Below, piece by piece: positions 33,893 to 46,076 of a stretch of DNA of 64,000 nucleotides. A model generated the notes under the pieces. It was given only the letters and a program-made list of their open reading frames with translations. It was not told the origin of the DNA and did no database searches. This stretch comes from Tetracentron sinense. Taxonomy: Eukaryota; Streptophyta; Magnoliopsida; Trochodendrales; Trochodendraceae. How positions within the stretch are numbered: the stretch's first letter is position 1; each line of letters begins with the position of its first letter. The translations under genes and the position numbers were made by a program. The DNA lies in contig CM026559.1 of the NCBI GenBank assembly GCA_015143295.1, positions 18,304,826 to 18,368,825 of the forward strand, written 5' to 3'.

Positions 33893-34986
33893 CGATAAGT
33901 GTTTTAAAAGGCGTGTGAAGCTTACTTCTTGATGCATGACCAAAAGACTTAAATCTCATAAGGCTCATGCCTCAAAGTGTAAAGCTCACATGAGGAACAT
34001 GCCTCACGCCGTGAGGCTCGCTTAATGTCTATTCACTTAATGTCTATAGCTTATGCATCATAAATTATCTAAAATTAGGATTCTAGCTACATAACTGAAA
34101 CTTCAACGTTGTTTTAAATTTTTTTTGATAATTAAATAATTTTTATAGTATTTTTTATGTGCGTGTGTGCCCAAGGTACACACTCACAGACATGTACCTG
34201 AAATATATATATATACTACAATCTTTTATTAATTTTTATAATTTCTCTTATATTTTATTTATTTGTTAAAATAAAAGGGAATGAGAATTTTTGTGAGGCT
34301 TAAGCTTCACGCCATGAGGTTTACGCTTCACGTATCTTGAGGTCCTAATACCTCGCGCCTTTACATTTTAAAACATTGATTGCGATGTTCCCTAAAATTT
34401 TAGTACAAATTTATAATTGTATAAAGTGAATTTTTATCATGTCATACATTAAATACTATTAATTGTTACTAATGTAGAATAAATATACTTAATTTTTAGT
34501 ATTTAAATGAAATATATTCAACTATTTAAGTAGGTCATATATATATATATATGTAAAAGAGCAGAGGTCTCGGCTCACCTCTGTTCAAGCTCGGCTCATT
34601 AAGTAAACGAGCTCAAAAATAAAGCTAAGTTTGGCTTGTTTATTAAATATACAAACTCCACAAGCTTCTAAAGAACCGAGCTTAAGTTGTACGTGAGTAA
34701 GATGGTAGCGTCTGGCCTAGCAGAGATGAGAAAGTATTGAAATAGGAAGAGGAAAAAAAAAGGAACTGAGAGGAAAGAGTAAGGTCTACATCAGTTAAAA
34801 TAAATATATATTATTTAAACATGAACTATTGCTTGTGATTTGATACACTTCCTCAAGATGGAGGAGATCCACTACCTCTCAAATGTGCGATCCTAAGCTT
34901 CAAATTGCTCCTCTCATAAACTTAATGAAGGTGTTCTCTCTTAATATATTAACCTGAAACTTGAACCAATATCCACATGTAATATT
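33893..34986. other. Unassigned AT-rich intergenic sequence
   Basis: Contains degenerate GCTCACGCC/GTGAGGC repeats (33915-34020, 34290-34360) and TA microsatellites. No gene. Confidence 0.5.
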
Positions 34987-35171
34987 TATTTATTTTTTGG
35001 AACGAGGGTATCCGGGCCTCTTAGAGCACCTGACTAAGTCCCTCAGGCTGTGCAGATCCCCTTATACTACACAATTAGGAAAGCTGGAATAAATCTCAAA
35101 GGGGGCACCAACAAGGGGAAGAGACTCGAACTCAAGACCTCCACTTCTTGAGGCATGGTCTTGGCCAATAC
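34987..35171 (-). mobile_element. SINE, minus orientation
   Basis: The minus strand reads GGCCAAGACCATGCCTCAAG, box-B-like GAGTTCGAGTCTC, and near the 3' end GACTTAGTCAGGTGCTCTAA, GGCCCGGATACC and an A-rich tail. The ending resembles the angiosperm Au-type SINE. A diverged 14-bp duplication (34973-34986 / 35172-35185, three mismatches) flanks it. Confidence 0.7.
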
Positions 35172-35350
35172 CTACGTGTAATGTTGCAGATCTAAGAAAT
35201 TTGTAGACCTTAGGAGTAGTGTGATCCTAAAAGGCATGCTACATGACTAACTTAACTACTAAAATGTCTCTGTTTACTCTGTTTTGCAGTTAAAGAAAAA
35301 TTAGTAGAGGCCACTTGAAGGCCTCCTCTCAATTTGTGCTGCTTGTATCT

Positions 35351-35542
35351 AGGAGTGGTGTGCAGGCCAAGACCACGCCTCAGGAAGCGGGGGTCTTAAG
35401 TTCCCTTCCCTCTGTTGGTCACCTTCATGGATTTATCTCTACTTAACTGGTGCAAGTGGTTCGGAGTCTGCATGTGCCCGGGGGATTAGTCGGGTGCTCT
35501 AAGAAGCCCGGACACCGTCATCACAAAAAAAAAAAAAAAAAA
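35351..35542 (+). mobile_element. SINE of the same family, plus orientation
   Basis: Shares GGCCAAGACCACGCCTCAGG at the 5' end, GGGGATTAGTCGGGTGCTC and CCCGGACACC at the 3' end, then a run of A. It lies about 180 bp from the minus copy. No clear target duplication, so the borders are approximate. Confidence 0.7.
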
Positions 35543-36721
35543 CAAGCAAACAAACTCTAGAATCCCTTAAAAAATAAATCAAGCTACAACATCTATAACT
35601 TAAGGGACATATGTAACCTCTGAAGTCTGACCTTATGAAGGCTAAAAAACTTAAAAACTAGAATTTTATGAAAAATATTGATGCTTAAAGCACAAGAACA
35701 CCAAGTCGGATGTTACATTCATTATTAGCGTGTTACCTTTAAATAAAGCAGCCGCATGTAAATTAGATACATACACTAGCATCTCCTTGGGTTCTCATGC
35801 AACTAAGAAACTACTTTTGTCGAACAGTGCAAGAGATTATGATACAAGTGATTAAAAAAGTTAACTGCAAGAGCATTGAAATGAACTCTTATATAAAATA
35901 AAATGATAAAGCAAAAGAGAGAGAGAGAGATTCATACTGGCCTGAAAATAAAATACATATATCGATAGCAAAATGGATATCTGAACAGGAAAGAAGCCAA
36001 TCCTAACAATTTTTAAGCCATGGATGCATTTGGCTGTGAGCCCCAACACAATCCGGTGGTCCCAGAAAGTTCTACATTGATTTCTATCAATGCTCACCGA
36101 GTCAAACTTTAAAATAAAAGGGCCACAAAAACCCCATGTGCTTCTACTTTATCAAGGCCCTCAGTTGAGCAATTTCAAGACCCACCTTTTCTTAATGACA
36201 GCGAAACTAATAGAAGAAAGGAAAACAGTTAAAGTACCTAGGATCTCCATTTGCAAACATAATGGCCAGTCTTTATTGGTCCACGCTCTACTTTGAAATT
36301 TTCACCACAGTTTGAGTATTTAAGAGTGAGTTGTGAACCAATGAGGACAATCCATTACATTTTCAAATAGATATCCCAGGTAACCAAGCATCTTACCTAT
36401 GGTGCTATATTGAGTCCAAGTTTTCCTGCATTAAGTTGTTTTAGCATATAACAGGAATATCCTCAAACCATGTGGAAACTTCTTAAACTATATATATATA
36501 CATCTCTTCGACTGTTAATTGCCTAACCTGTTCAATTCAGCTGTAAGCAAATTAACTAGTTAACCTCCTGTCAAACCAAATATAAAATAAAACATAAGAC
36601 AATCCTGTCACGCACCGAGCACAGGTATTGAGAAAAAAATACATACATCAACAGCCTCCATTATGTACTTCTTCAATGGTAGATAGACCTATAACACTTT
36701 CTCGTCATTATAAACTTAAAC
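35543..36721. other. Unassigned intergenic sequence
   Basis: AT-rich with a GA microsatellite near 35920. No reading frame with recognisable motifs. Ends at TAAAC (36717-36721), the left target duplication of the next element. Confidence 0.5.
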
Positions 36722-38066
36722 TGTAGAGCCCCGAATCTTCATTTCACTAAGTAGTGATAGTGTGTGAATAGTATTCAAGTGTAGTCTTATACACTTGTGG
36801 GTTTATGCTAAGGAAAAGGTTTGGATATATGATGTACATGTGTTGATAGGTATATATAGCATAAAGGAGTGTGTTTGGAGTGTATAAGGTATTAGAATTT
36901 GATTGGAAAATGTACAAATAGTGGAAAAATGGTTTTTCAGCAAAAACAAGGGAGCACCGATCACTCAGTGATAACATCGATCGACCGGTCATCTACCGAT
37001 CGCTCGGTAGCTATTGAATGGTCAAATATTTTGTATGGGGAAAAATTCTAGAGAGGGTGTTTTCAACCGATCTCTCGGTCGAAACCACCGATCGCTCGGT
37101 AAGCCACCGATCACTCGGTCCTGACCACTGATTGATCGGTTATACGCAGATTTTCTTCATTAAGGGTTTTTAAGTCTTTAACCATCACTCCTTTGCCTAT
37201 AAAAGGCTCAGCTCGTGCCTTAGGGTTTCAGAAACCCTTGAGACATAATTTTGAGAGAGGTTTGAGGGGAGAAGAAGGAGAAAGCTAAGGGAGTTGCTCA
37301 AGCTTGAAGAGAAGATCAAATCTTCCATTCTTTGGTGTTTCTTAACAAAGAACTCAAAGGTCTTACGTGTTCTAAGCCCTTGGAATCAAAGTCATTGATT
37401 TCACCAAGGTAGATACATTCTACTACCAATCTTGTGATAATACTAGTTACCATATGATGTTCTTTTTATTCTATACTATAGTTCTTGATTTGGATATGGT
37501 GTGTGATGTTGTTGTTATACTTGAATGTAACTATCATTATTGTGCACTCTATATGTTTGGTTTAATGCCTCTAAGGGTTTGTGGTGTTTAAATATGTTAT
37601 TTCTCTCATATGTTTGCATGTCTCGCATGAACCGGGGTTTTTCCATGGATTTCTCAAAGTTCTAGAAAAGGTTTTTAATAAAGGATTCACATGATGAGTT
37701 TTAAGAAACTCCATGATAATGTCTAAGATCGGTTCACAAGCTCCAAGGATCATAAACGCAATGGTTCTAAGATCTCTATGGTTTTGCTCTATGGTATTGC
37801 TCTATGTCTCTATGGATCACAAATGACTCTAAGGAACTCTATGGATTTAACTCAAAGAACTCACAAGGCTATGATTATCGCATGACTCACACGGTTTTCG
37901 GTTTTGGATTTCATCATACGAGCTATTTTAGGGTTTCTACGCTTCGATATGTTTTTAAGGATTTCAGTTTGCATGATTTGCATGCTCCATGATATTATTG
38001 CTTATTGTTAGTAGTATGTATACGCTGAGTATTCCACACTCAGCCGATATTTGTTATCATTGGCAG

Positions 38067-38200
38067 GTACTCGGGTTCCTTTCGACTTGTGTGGTATGGA
38101 GCCTTGGTTAGAGGAAGAGTATTACGATCCAGAGCCTTCTATGGACCACTACCAGGATGACGGCTCACTAGATAGGCGTCACAACTTTGACTTCTGTTGA
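38067..38200 (+). CDS. Conserved LTR micro-ORF, copy B-solo (about 44 codons)
   Basis: The frame reads (G)TRVPFDLCG, then MEPWLEEEYYDPEP, then DDGSLDRR…FDFC and stop. Family B lacks an ATG at the place where family A has one. The frame is open from the acceptor-like GGCAG|GT, so if translated it needs an upstream spliced start or the internal Met. The flanking hairpins are GCTGAG/CTCAGC and GCCGAT/ATTGGC. Confidence 0.48.
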
Positions 38201-38351
38201 CTACGATAGTTAGGAAGACATGATATTTTGTTAAGTGAGAGTGGGACTTGTCAACTTCACATTTTGGATATATATATGTGTTTTGTTGGTTCAAACTTGG
38301 ACTGAGCAATAGGAGTGTTAAATTATATATTCTGCTTTCGCTAAGTGTTTT

Positions 38352-40585
38352 TGTAACGCCCCAAAACCCACCCTAGGAGTTAGAGTAAATCTTGGACGGC
38401 TCATCATGACTTGCAAGACTTGCTTGACCAATATAACCTGCAAAAGACCTGGAGCATATACCATAGAGGGCATAATAGCGGAAACATAACTACAATGCAT
38501 AGCGGAAGACTTAACCAAAAACCTCTATGTGTATATACATATACATGATTCAAGTTTATACAAAAAGATATGCAAAAGAAAGTGCGGACAAGCCCACCAA
38601 AATACATGAATATATCTCTCTTAACTCACCCACAGTTATTCACTCAGAATCTACCACCTCTAATAATAACCCTCTACCGGAGGTTCCTCTATAGGTTCCT
38701 CGACATACTCTTCTTCTACTCAAGGTCTGGGAGCACAGACATCCAAAGGGGCAGCCGCTCCACTAGCACCTGCCGACATAAGAAGTACGGCTGAGCATGG
38801 AATACTCAGCGTGTACCAAATACTAACCAACAGTCCTAGCAACATAGCAATATAGAAATGGAATAAAGCAGGAAGCAGTTCATATGGTCAACAGGGAAAA
38901 CAAACAGTTTATAGTTCATGCTTGAATCATATCGAAGTCGGAAAAACTCTTGAAATCATCTTGTGCTGTACTTGGCTTGAAATACTCAGTCATGCGTGAA
39001 AACTCATCATGTCTATCTTGCTCGTCTGTAATGCTCGACTGGGTGTGCCTAGTTGCCGTTCATAGACTATCGCAACTAGTATCCCCAACGCTGGACTGGG
39101 TATGCCTAGATGTCGTTCATAGACCGTCGCAACTAGTATCCCCTACGCTGGACTTGTGATATCGGAGCAAAGCATATCTTAGGATATGCCCTACTCCTAA
39201 GCGAAACATATCTTAGGATATGTCCTACTCCTGACACTCGAAAACCCGATAAACCATATCATGCATGCTGTGCTCGTGGAATCGTGTACATACTTGCATT
39301 TGAATTTAAATATGGCAATTGGTTAATTCACAATACATATAACATCGATAATTTGAGCAAGTCAATATTCATGCAATTTAGGGAAAGCAAGGAAACACAC
39401 TATCATAGCCCCTAGGAATTTTCATAATTAATTAAGCATGCATCTCTTAATTTACAACTCATTTTATTCACCTTGGCATTTCATCAAACATGGGGTGTGT
39501 TCATTATGTATTTACCCTACATCATGCTTTTCTAGGTGGATTGATGTTCACATCACACATGTATGTTTATTATGGATACAATGCCCTCCCCATTTCATTC
39601 ATCACATCATTCACACGGCATCCATTCGCCCAAATCCATCATCACACAACCATTCCATTCACATCCCAATAGGTTCATACTTTAGGAAAACAATTAAAGG
39701 AAGGAAAGAATGGGGGATATGAACTAGGAGGGTAGTAAAAGGTACCGACCTTGAAAAGAGGAAGAAACCACTTACAAGAGTCAAGGTTGGACGCTGCCCT
39801 AGCTTTGGAGAACGTGCTCCTCACTTGCTTAAAGATGGATTTGAAGAATCCAAGTCTTGAGATGAGACCTAGGATTCTTGGACTCTTGATTTCTCTCAAG
39901 ATGCAACCCTAGTTGAAAACCCCTCTTCCTCTCCTCTACTCTTTCTCAAAATGCTGCCCTAAGGGTTTATGAAACCCTTAGGCTTGAGCAAGCCTTTATA
40001 GGCAAGGTGAAAATGCTCAAAAGACAAAAAAGCCCTTAATGAAAATTCTGCAAAAACGCGAAGACCGACCGATCGGTGGTTATGACCGATCGATCGGTTG
40101 CCTACCGAGCGATCAGTGTTCTTGACCGAGCGATCGGTCAAAAACATACTCTCTGGAAAATTTCTCCATACAAAAAAGTTAACCAGTCGATAGCTACCGA
40201 TTGATCGGTTTTAGACCGATCGATCGCTATTAATGACCTAGCGATCGGTGCTCTGCAGATCCAAACTGTTTTGGCCATATCTTTTGACTCGTTCGTCGGA
40301 TTTTGACGATTCAACTTGCGTTGCGTTCGTACTTTGAAAAGGAACATTTTTGACATCTCAGAATTTTTATTTTCTCCCTTATTCATTGACCAAATTACCC
40401 CTAAAGTTAACTGATCCATAAATGGAGTTCAGTAAACTGGATTTTTAACATATCCGACTTAGGAATCCCTCTTCCCAACACTTAAGATTCTTTAAAATTT
40501 CTCCTTCCATAGGAATGGAAGATTACAAAGGCCTAAAGCCTAGGCACGGATTCCAATACATGGGCAAAAGTTTCAGGTTTCTACA
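38352..40585 (-). mobile_element. Solo LTR, family A, nested in the B solo LTR (2234 bp)
   Basis: Flanked by GTTTT (38347-38351 and 40586-40590). On the minus strand it runs TGTAGAAACC…GGGCGTTACA and aligns with the element A LTRs. TATA CCTATAAAGG reads leftward near 40000. The palindrome cluster at 40056-40250 is the best kept of family A. Confidence 0.93.
38660..38779 (-). CDS. Conserved LTR micro-ORF, copy A-solo (one internal stop)
   Basis: ATG-initiated MSAGASG, AAAPLDVC, then P*VEEEYVEEP where the Trp TGG has become TGA, ending EGYY. Length is unchanged from the A-left copy. Both upstream hairpins are perfect. Confidence 0.45.
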
Positions 40586-40730
40586 GTTTTAAATTGTTTC
40601 CGCTATGAATGTCTGTGTACTCTGGCCGGTTGTTACGTGTGCCTTATATATCATATGGGATGTATGATACGACGGTCACAAGCTAAAGTATCCCTAACTC
40701 CTAGGGGATATTTTGGGTCACGACATAAAC

Positions 40731-43612
40731 AATTATACAGAAAACTACCACTAAAGGTGTAACTACAAGAACATTAGTACTATAAGGAAAGTTCAAACTA
40801 AGTTCTCCATTTAACGGCAAACATCCTGATAAACTATTTAGTTTCATCCAATAGCCAAAGCATCATTCACCCAAAATAGAAATATGCTAATTCATATGAG
40901 AAATGAATAAAGCCATTATAAAATTTAGCAATAAATAGATATTACAAACAAATATCAAAAGGAAACTAACATAAAATTTCTACCGAGGCCAGTTGGACCC
41001 AATCAGGCTTGCCTATGTATCCACCAAAGTAAAATCAAGTAACACGTAGTTCCAAGCGAATCTAACCCAGCAATTTTTTTGTTTTCTAATTTTTCGGTAT
41101 TGTTAAGATGACCCAAAGCAATTTAAGCTCATGCGCGGTATAAAGCATAGAGATAGCAAGCTTCAATTGACCAGCTAAAGCATACTAATGTATGCTTAAT
41201 GGGTAAAAAAATATCAGAATATGTCGAGCGTTTCTTAACGTATCCTGATCCTTTCCTCCGTATCTAACCTGTAAGGTTTGATATGTATCCTATATTTGAC
41301 TTATTGATACGGCACCCAATACTGATATTTTAAACCATATTCAACATTCAACCATCCCCGACCACTCAAGTGATCCCATCTAATATCAAAAGAAGGAGAA
41401 AGGGTAGACGAAGATATTAAGAGCAAAAAAAAAATACAAAATGAATGGTTTAGGATTTTAGAAGCATACTTACATTAATGAAAGCTAGAAAAGAGTTGAA
41501 TGGAAGAGAGAGTTCTCTCTTAAAAAGCGTAAAATAGCAATAAAAATTTCTTTTAGAGTTTGTCTCAGTTCTATGAGTTCCAATCTATAATTCAGACCCT
41601 AGGGAGTGTTTTTATGATAGTGCAAAAGAGTATTTTAGAGGTTTTTTTTGTTTTGCACAATAAAAATTAATAAATTGATTTATGGTTCATTTAAAACAAC
41701 AAATTATGCATTTCCGGTAACTTTGTTCATCCCAATATTGCTTTGTTGAGCCAACTTTTGCTATATCCCGCCTTGAGCTTGAATGGAGCCATTAGTGCTG
41801 GCTTTATTCTTGCTTCCTGCTTCGTCAGCCCTTCACTTCTTCCCTTGGGTGCATTGCATGCTTGGCCATCATAATACAGAATTACCACTCTGCACCGTCA
41901 CTACATTGCTTGGACCCATAGGAGTTGTCCTAATAGTTAGATTAAAGAGCATCTGGTAAATCATTGATCCGATTACAACTCTTACTTAAACTTTTGCTCC
42001 TCCCTTTGGAGAAAGCACTATCCATGAAGAGTATCCTAGGGTTCTCCTCCATAGGAAAAAAAAAAATCACTGCTATAATTTGTACATTCAAAGGATAAAA
42101 AGAAAAAAAAAAGTATACCCTACTATAAGGGAGACTTGACAACTTAGACAATCACCCTAAACTCTAGAGAGAGAGAGAGCCCTTCCCTGTTATACATCGA
42201 GCTGCGTCTCTCTATGCTCTCTATGCTTGCACATGTCGGAGGAGTCTCACTGTCTTTAGTTCATCTCGCAGCATTCTCCCTGTTAAAGAACAAATTGCAT
42301 TTCTCGCTTCTCCACTAGTTCATCTCCAACGAGTCCTATTTTAGAGTTTACTAAAACCAAATTTGAATTAAAACAAAATTCAAAAACTGTAGTGGGCAAT
42401 AATACAATTACTGGCGCTATTGTTCACAGTTCTAAACCAAATTTCGGTAATGCTATTATGCAAGTTAGACATAAAACACTGTCGGTAGAATAACTACTAA
42501 TAATTTTGAATATGTTACTAAAATCGAATTTTGGTAACTTTTGGTTTTGAATATGTTACTAACAAATTTGGGAACTTTCTTTGTTCTTGGAAACTTTTCT
42601 TAATAATTTTCTGCACGCTTTTTAACACTAGATGGTGGTAATTGTTTTACAGCCACCATATATTTTAGATTAGAAATCCTATTTTTCAAAACAAAAACCT
42701 AGAATCAAAGGTCACCCCTCTCAAAATCTATTTTAAGTCTAAAAAAGGCACAATTATATCCAAATAAATATTGTTAACAAAAATGGGATAGAGGGCATAT
42801 TTTTAGAAATTTGTGTTTTTGGTAATTTTTCAACTGAATGGTATTTGGTAAATTTTGCACACACAAAAATAGGGGGATATTTTGTTAACTTTTCGGGAAA
42901 TCATGGAAAACTCTCTATGAGAAAAGGATGACTGGCTCATTGTTGCAATGCCCACTTAGACGTAGTGGAGAAGCTACCACGTCACCGACAACGCTTGCAT
43001 CCACTGTCAAATCAAATTGGGACGCAGGTTCTCCATGACATGACGGCATCTCCACCGTGTCCTGGTGGCAATGCAGCAACGGACATTGTTACAATCCGTT
43101 CTTTTTGATTGTGATTAGGTCATAGGAAGTCTTATAGGCACTATAGGGTGCTTCCAAAACAAAATAGAGAAAGCACAATGAAATATTTGATTGATATTTA
43201 AAGATCAAATCAAGAGCACATTTTTTGGTGGATATGAAAAACATAATTTTGAATCTTGGCCTTTTGCAGGATATTATCTAAGGAGTTATTGAAAGCATGA
43301 AAGATAGAACTAGAGACTTTAGAAGCATGTAAATTTTTGGAAGGTAAGCAGGGTACTTTTTATCCACTCTTAAGAATAGAACCCAAAATTTGATGATTCG
43401 AACATCGCACGTCTAACCAACATCGCTGATCATCAAACAAAACACCAAAATTAATTTAAATTACAACATAAAAAAATTAACCCTCTAACTCTTATCAAAT
43501 AATACAAAAAAAATATAGAAAAAATTATAGAAACAACTTACATGCTTAAACCATATTCATCTTAGTTTTGAAAAGGAAGAAAATAATTTACTCTGAGAAA
43601 GTAAATGCCTAT
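40731..43612. other. Unassigned AT-rich intergenic sequence
   Basis: About 2.9 kb without a recognisable gene, LTR or inverted-repeat element. Contains A- and T-runs and a GA repeat near 42170. It may hold old decayed elements or host non-coding DNA. It ends abruptly against the truncated LTR at 43613. Confidence 0.5.
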
Positions 43613-44419
43613 CACCCTCACAAGAAGCTCTATGATAATCTCTAAGATCGTCTTTCAAGCTCTAAAGATCATAAATGAAGTGCTCTAAGATCTCTATGGT
43701 ATTGGCTCTAGGTATCTCTACGTCTCTACGGATCATCAATGACTCTAAGTAACTCCATGAACTCTATAAACTCATAAGACTATGATTATCGCTTGACTCA
43801 CACGGAATTGGTTTTGGTTTTCAGATTTCCTCACATGTGTTATATCATGGTTTTCATGCTTTGACATGTTTTAAAGGTTTCATTCTTCATGAGTTGTATG
43901 CTCTATGCTTATTGTTTTATTGTTATTAGTTTGTATACGCTGAGTATTCCACGCTCAACCGATATTTGTTATCATCGGCAGGTGCTCGGGCTCCTTTTGA
44001 TCTGTGTGGCATGGAGTCTTGGGTAGAGGAAGAGTACTTCGACCCGGAGCCTTCCATGGACCACTACCACGACGATGGTCTGTTAGATAGGTGTCGAGAC
44101 TTCGAATTTTGTTGATCCACTTAGATTGGATACTATACTTTGTTAAGTGAGAGTGGGACTTGTCCACTCCACCTTTTGGATTCTCACATATGTATATTTT
44201 GATTGGTTCCTACTTGGACCAAGTTATAGGAGTATTTGCTTTACTTCCGCTATGTTTAATGTTTTTGTTTCCGTTGTGCATTGTACATCATTTCTGCTAT
44301 GTATGTTCAGGTACTCTGACAGGTTTTCATGTGTGCCTTATGTATCATATCGGAGGTATGATACGGCGGTCACGAGTCAAGGTATCCCTAACTCCTAGGG
44401 GGTATTTTGGGTCGCGACA
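43613..44419 (+). repeat. Truncated 5' LTR of element B (last 807 bp)
   Basis: Aligns with 50642-51453 from CACCCTCACAAGAAGCTC to GGGTCGCGACA. After it, CTGGGTATAAGATCTAAGGC (44421-44441 region) is a decayed relative of the primer site and following leader seen in element A. The leader to 44836 shows nothing else. Confidence 0.88.
43981..44115 (+). CDS. Conserved LTR micro-ORF, copy B-5' (45 codons)
   Basis: GARAPFDLCG, MESWVEEEYFDPEP, LDRCRDFEFC, stop. Open, with no stop. Third-position differences from the other B copies predominate. Hairpin 2 is GCCGAT-like (ACCGAT…ATCGGC, 43958-43979). Confidence 0.48.
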   Translation, partial: GARAPFDLCGMESWVEEEYFDPEPSMDHYHDDGLLDRCRDFEFC

Positions 44420-44836
44420 GACTGGGTATAAGATCTAAGGCATTAGGTCACATAGGCTAGTGTCTTGGTGTCAGTACTATAAGGATCGGTTTCCCTTGGA
44501 CTAAGAGGAAGTATTTCCTATGAGTTGAACTTAGAACTCAGATGGGAATGTCATCTATTTTGTTACCATGACATAACCAGTAACAAGCGAATCCTTAGGT
44601 CGATCTAGGATCCTATTCTAGGTTCTAGTTAGACTATGTCCTTAGTCTTATTACAAAGAGGAAAGGGTAGATGCCCAATACAAGTGTCTTAGCTACGCTA
44701 GAATACTCTAAGTTGTGATTGTGTTCTTATGTGTATACTTTGATGTATACTATATGCGTAATAGCATTTCATGTTATTGAATTGCTATATATATTGTGTG
44801 AGGATTGGTATCCAAGTTAGACTTATGTCTTGCTAA

Positions 44837-46076
44837 TTGATCTCAGGATTTGATATCATAAGACGGGGCATTCGGGGTCGTGGTTACCATACTCGGAGAT
44901 TCGAGGGTGAGGTTCCGAGAGAGGAAGAGCCGCTTTACTTGACAAACGCTATGGATTCGATAGTAGAAACTTTGGCTTTGTTGGTAGCCAGACCTACTCC
45001 TACCCCACCGGCTACTCCTGTGCCTACACCGATGCATCACACCGCGGGGCTCCAAGCTTTCCGGAGACTACGGCCTCTGACATTTTATGGTACTCTGGAC
45101 CCGACGGTGGCAGAGTCTTGGATTATGCAGCTGGAGAAGACCTTCCGGGCTCTCCATTGCACCGAGGAGCAACAGGTTGAATGAGCTTCCTTCGTAATGG
45201 AAGGTGAAGCCGAACATTAGTGGCGAGCTACCCAAAGGCAGAGAGATGTTGCTAAGGCAGGTGAACCCTGGACATGGGCAGAGTTCCTAGAAACCTTCCG
45301 TGAATAGTACTTTCCCAGATTCATTCGGGAACAAAAAGCAAGAGAGTTTATGCTTTTGGAGCAAGGAATGATGAGCGTAGACGAGTATGAGGCTAAGTTC
45401 ACCGAGTTGTCTAGGTTTGCTCTGCACTTGGTTGCTACTGAGGACCTACGGGTCAGAAGGTTTGAGATGGGCTTGAAGGCTTTCATCCGAGATCGGGTGT
45501 CCATTCTCCAAGTGGAATCTTGGAGAGAGATAGTAGGAAAGGCGAAGATCGCCTAGAATGCGGAAGATTTTATGAGGAGAAGAGACAGTGGCTTCAGGAA
45601 AAGCATGTCTCGGGGTCAATCAAGTAGTTCTTCACAGTCCGAGAAGAGGACTAGGACTGCATCCTATCAGTTCTCCTAGTCGATGTCGGCTCAGAGGCCT
45701 TCTTTTGCGCCTCAGGCACCGCGTCCTACGGCATCACAAGCTACAAGGGTTATGCCTCTGGCTTCCTCCACATCGCAGGCATTCGAGGAGTGCGCTATTT
45801 GTGGTCGTCGGCACAAGATAGGGGACTGCCGTAGATTGTCAAGTGGATGCTTCCACTGTGGTGAGGTTGGCCACGTGATACGAGATTGCTCCCATAAGCA
45901 GTCACAGACTGGGTCATAGGGAGTTCGGCCTCCAGGCAGGCAGACTTCACTTCTGGGGTCTTCATCTCAGGTCTCTCAATCCTTGCAGCCCACCCAGCAG
46001 CCTCGTCAGGCTAATCAGGGAAGGGTATTCGCCATGACTGACAGAGACGCACAGGCATCTGATGATGTTGTGTGAG
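44837..46076 (+). pseudogene. Element B gag (capsid and zinc knuckle)
   Basis: It opens with MISGFDIIRRGIRGRGYHTRR, the same basic N-terminus as element A. The capsid core follows: GLQAFRRLRPLTFYGTLDP, ESWIMQLEKTFRAL, then FVMEGEAEH*WRA with stops at about 45182 and 45218. MLLEQGMMSVDEYEAKFTEL and VRRFEMGLKAFIRDRV continue, and a CX2CX4HX4C knuckle (CFHCGEVGHVIRDC) lies near 45850-45890. It ends RVFAMTDRDAQASDDVV, then a TGA (probably from CGA) one codon before the intron. Several TAG/TGA codons look like decayed CAG or CGA. Non-functional. Confidence 0.88.

Larger units (their letters stand above)
36722..40725 (+). mobile_element. Solo LTR, family B, with another solo LTR nested in it
   Basis: It runs TGTAGAGCCCC…TTTTGGGTCACGACA and is flanked by TAAAC (36717-36721 and 40726-40730). 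Without the insert (38352-40590) its length is about 1764 bp. It matches the 3' LTR of element B in order and content: palindrome cluster (36955-37142), TATA (CCTATAAAAGG, 37195), donor-like CAAG|GTAGATAC (37409), hairpins and micro-ORF. No internal region remains, so the element was lost by LTR-LTR recombination. Confidence 0.93.
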
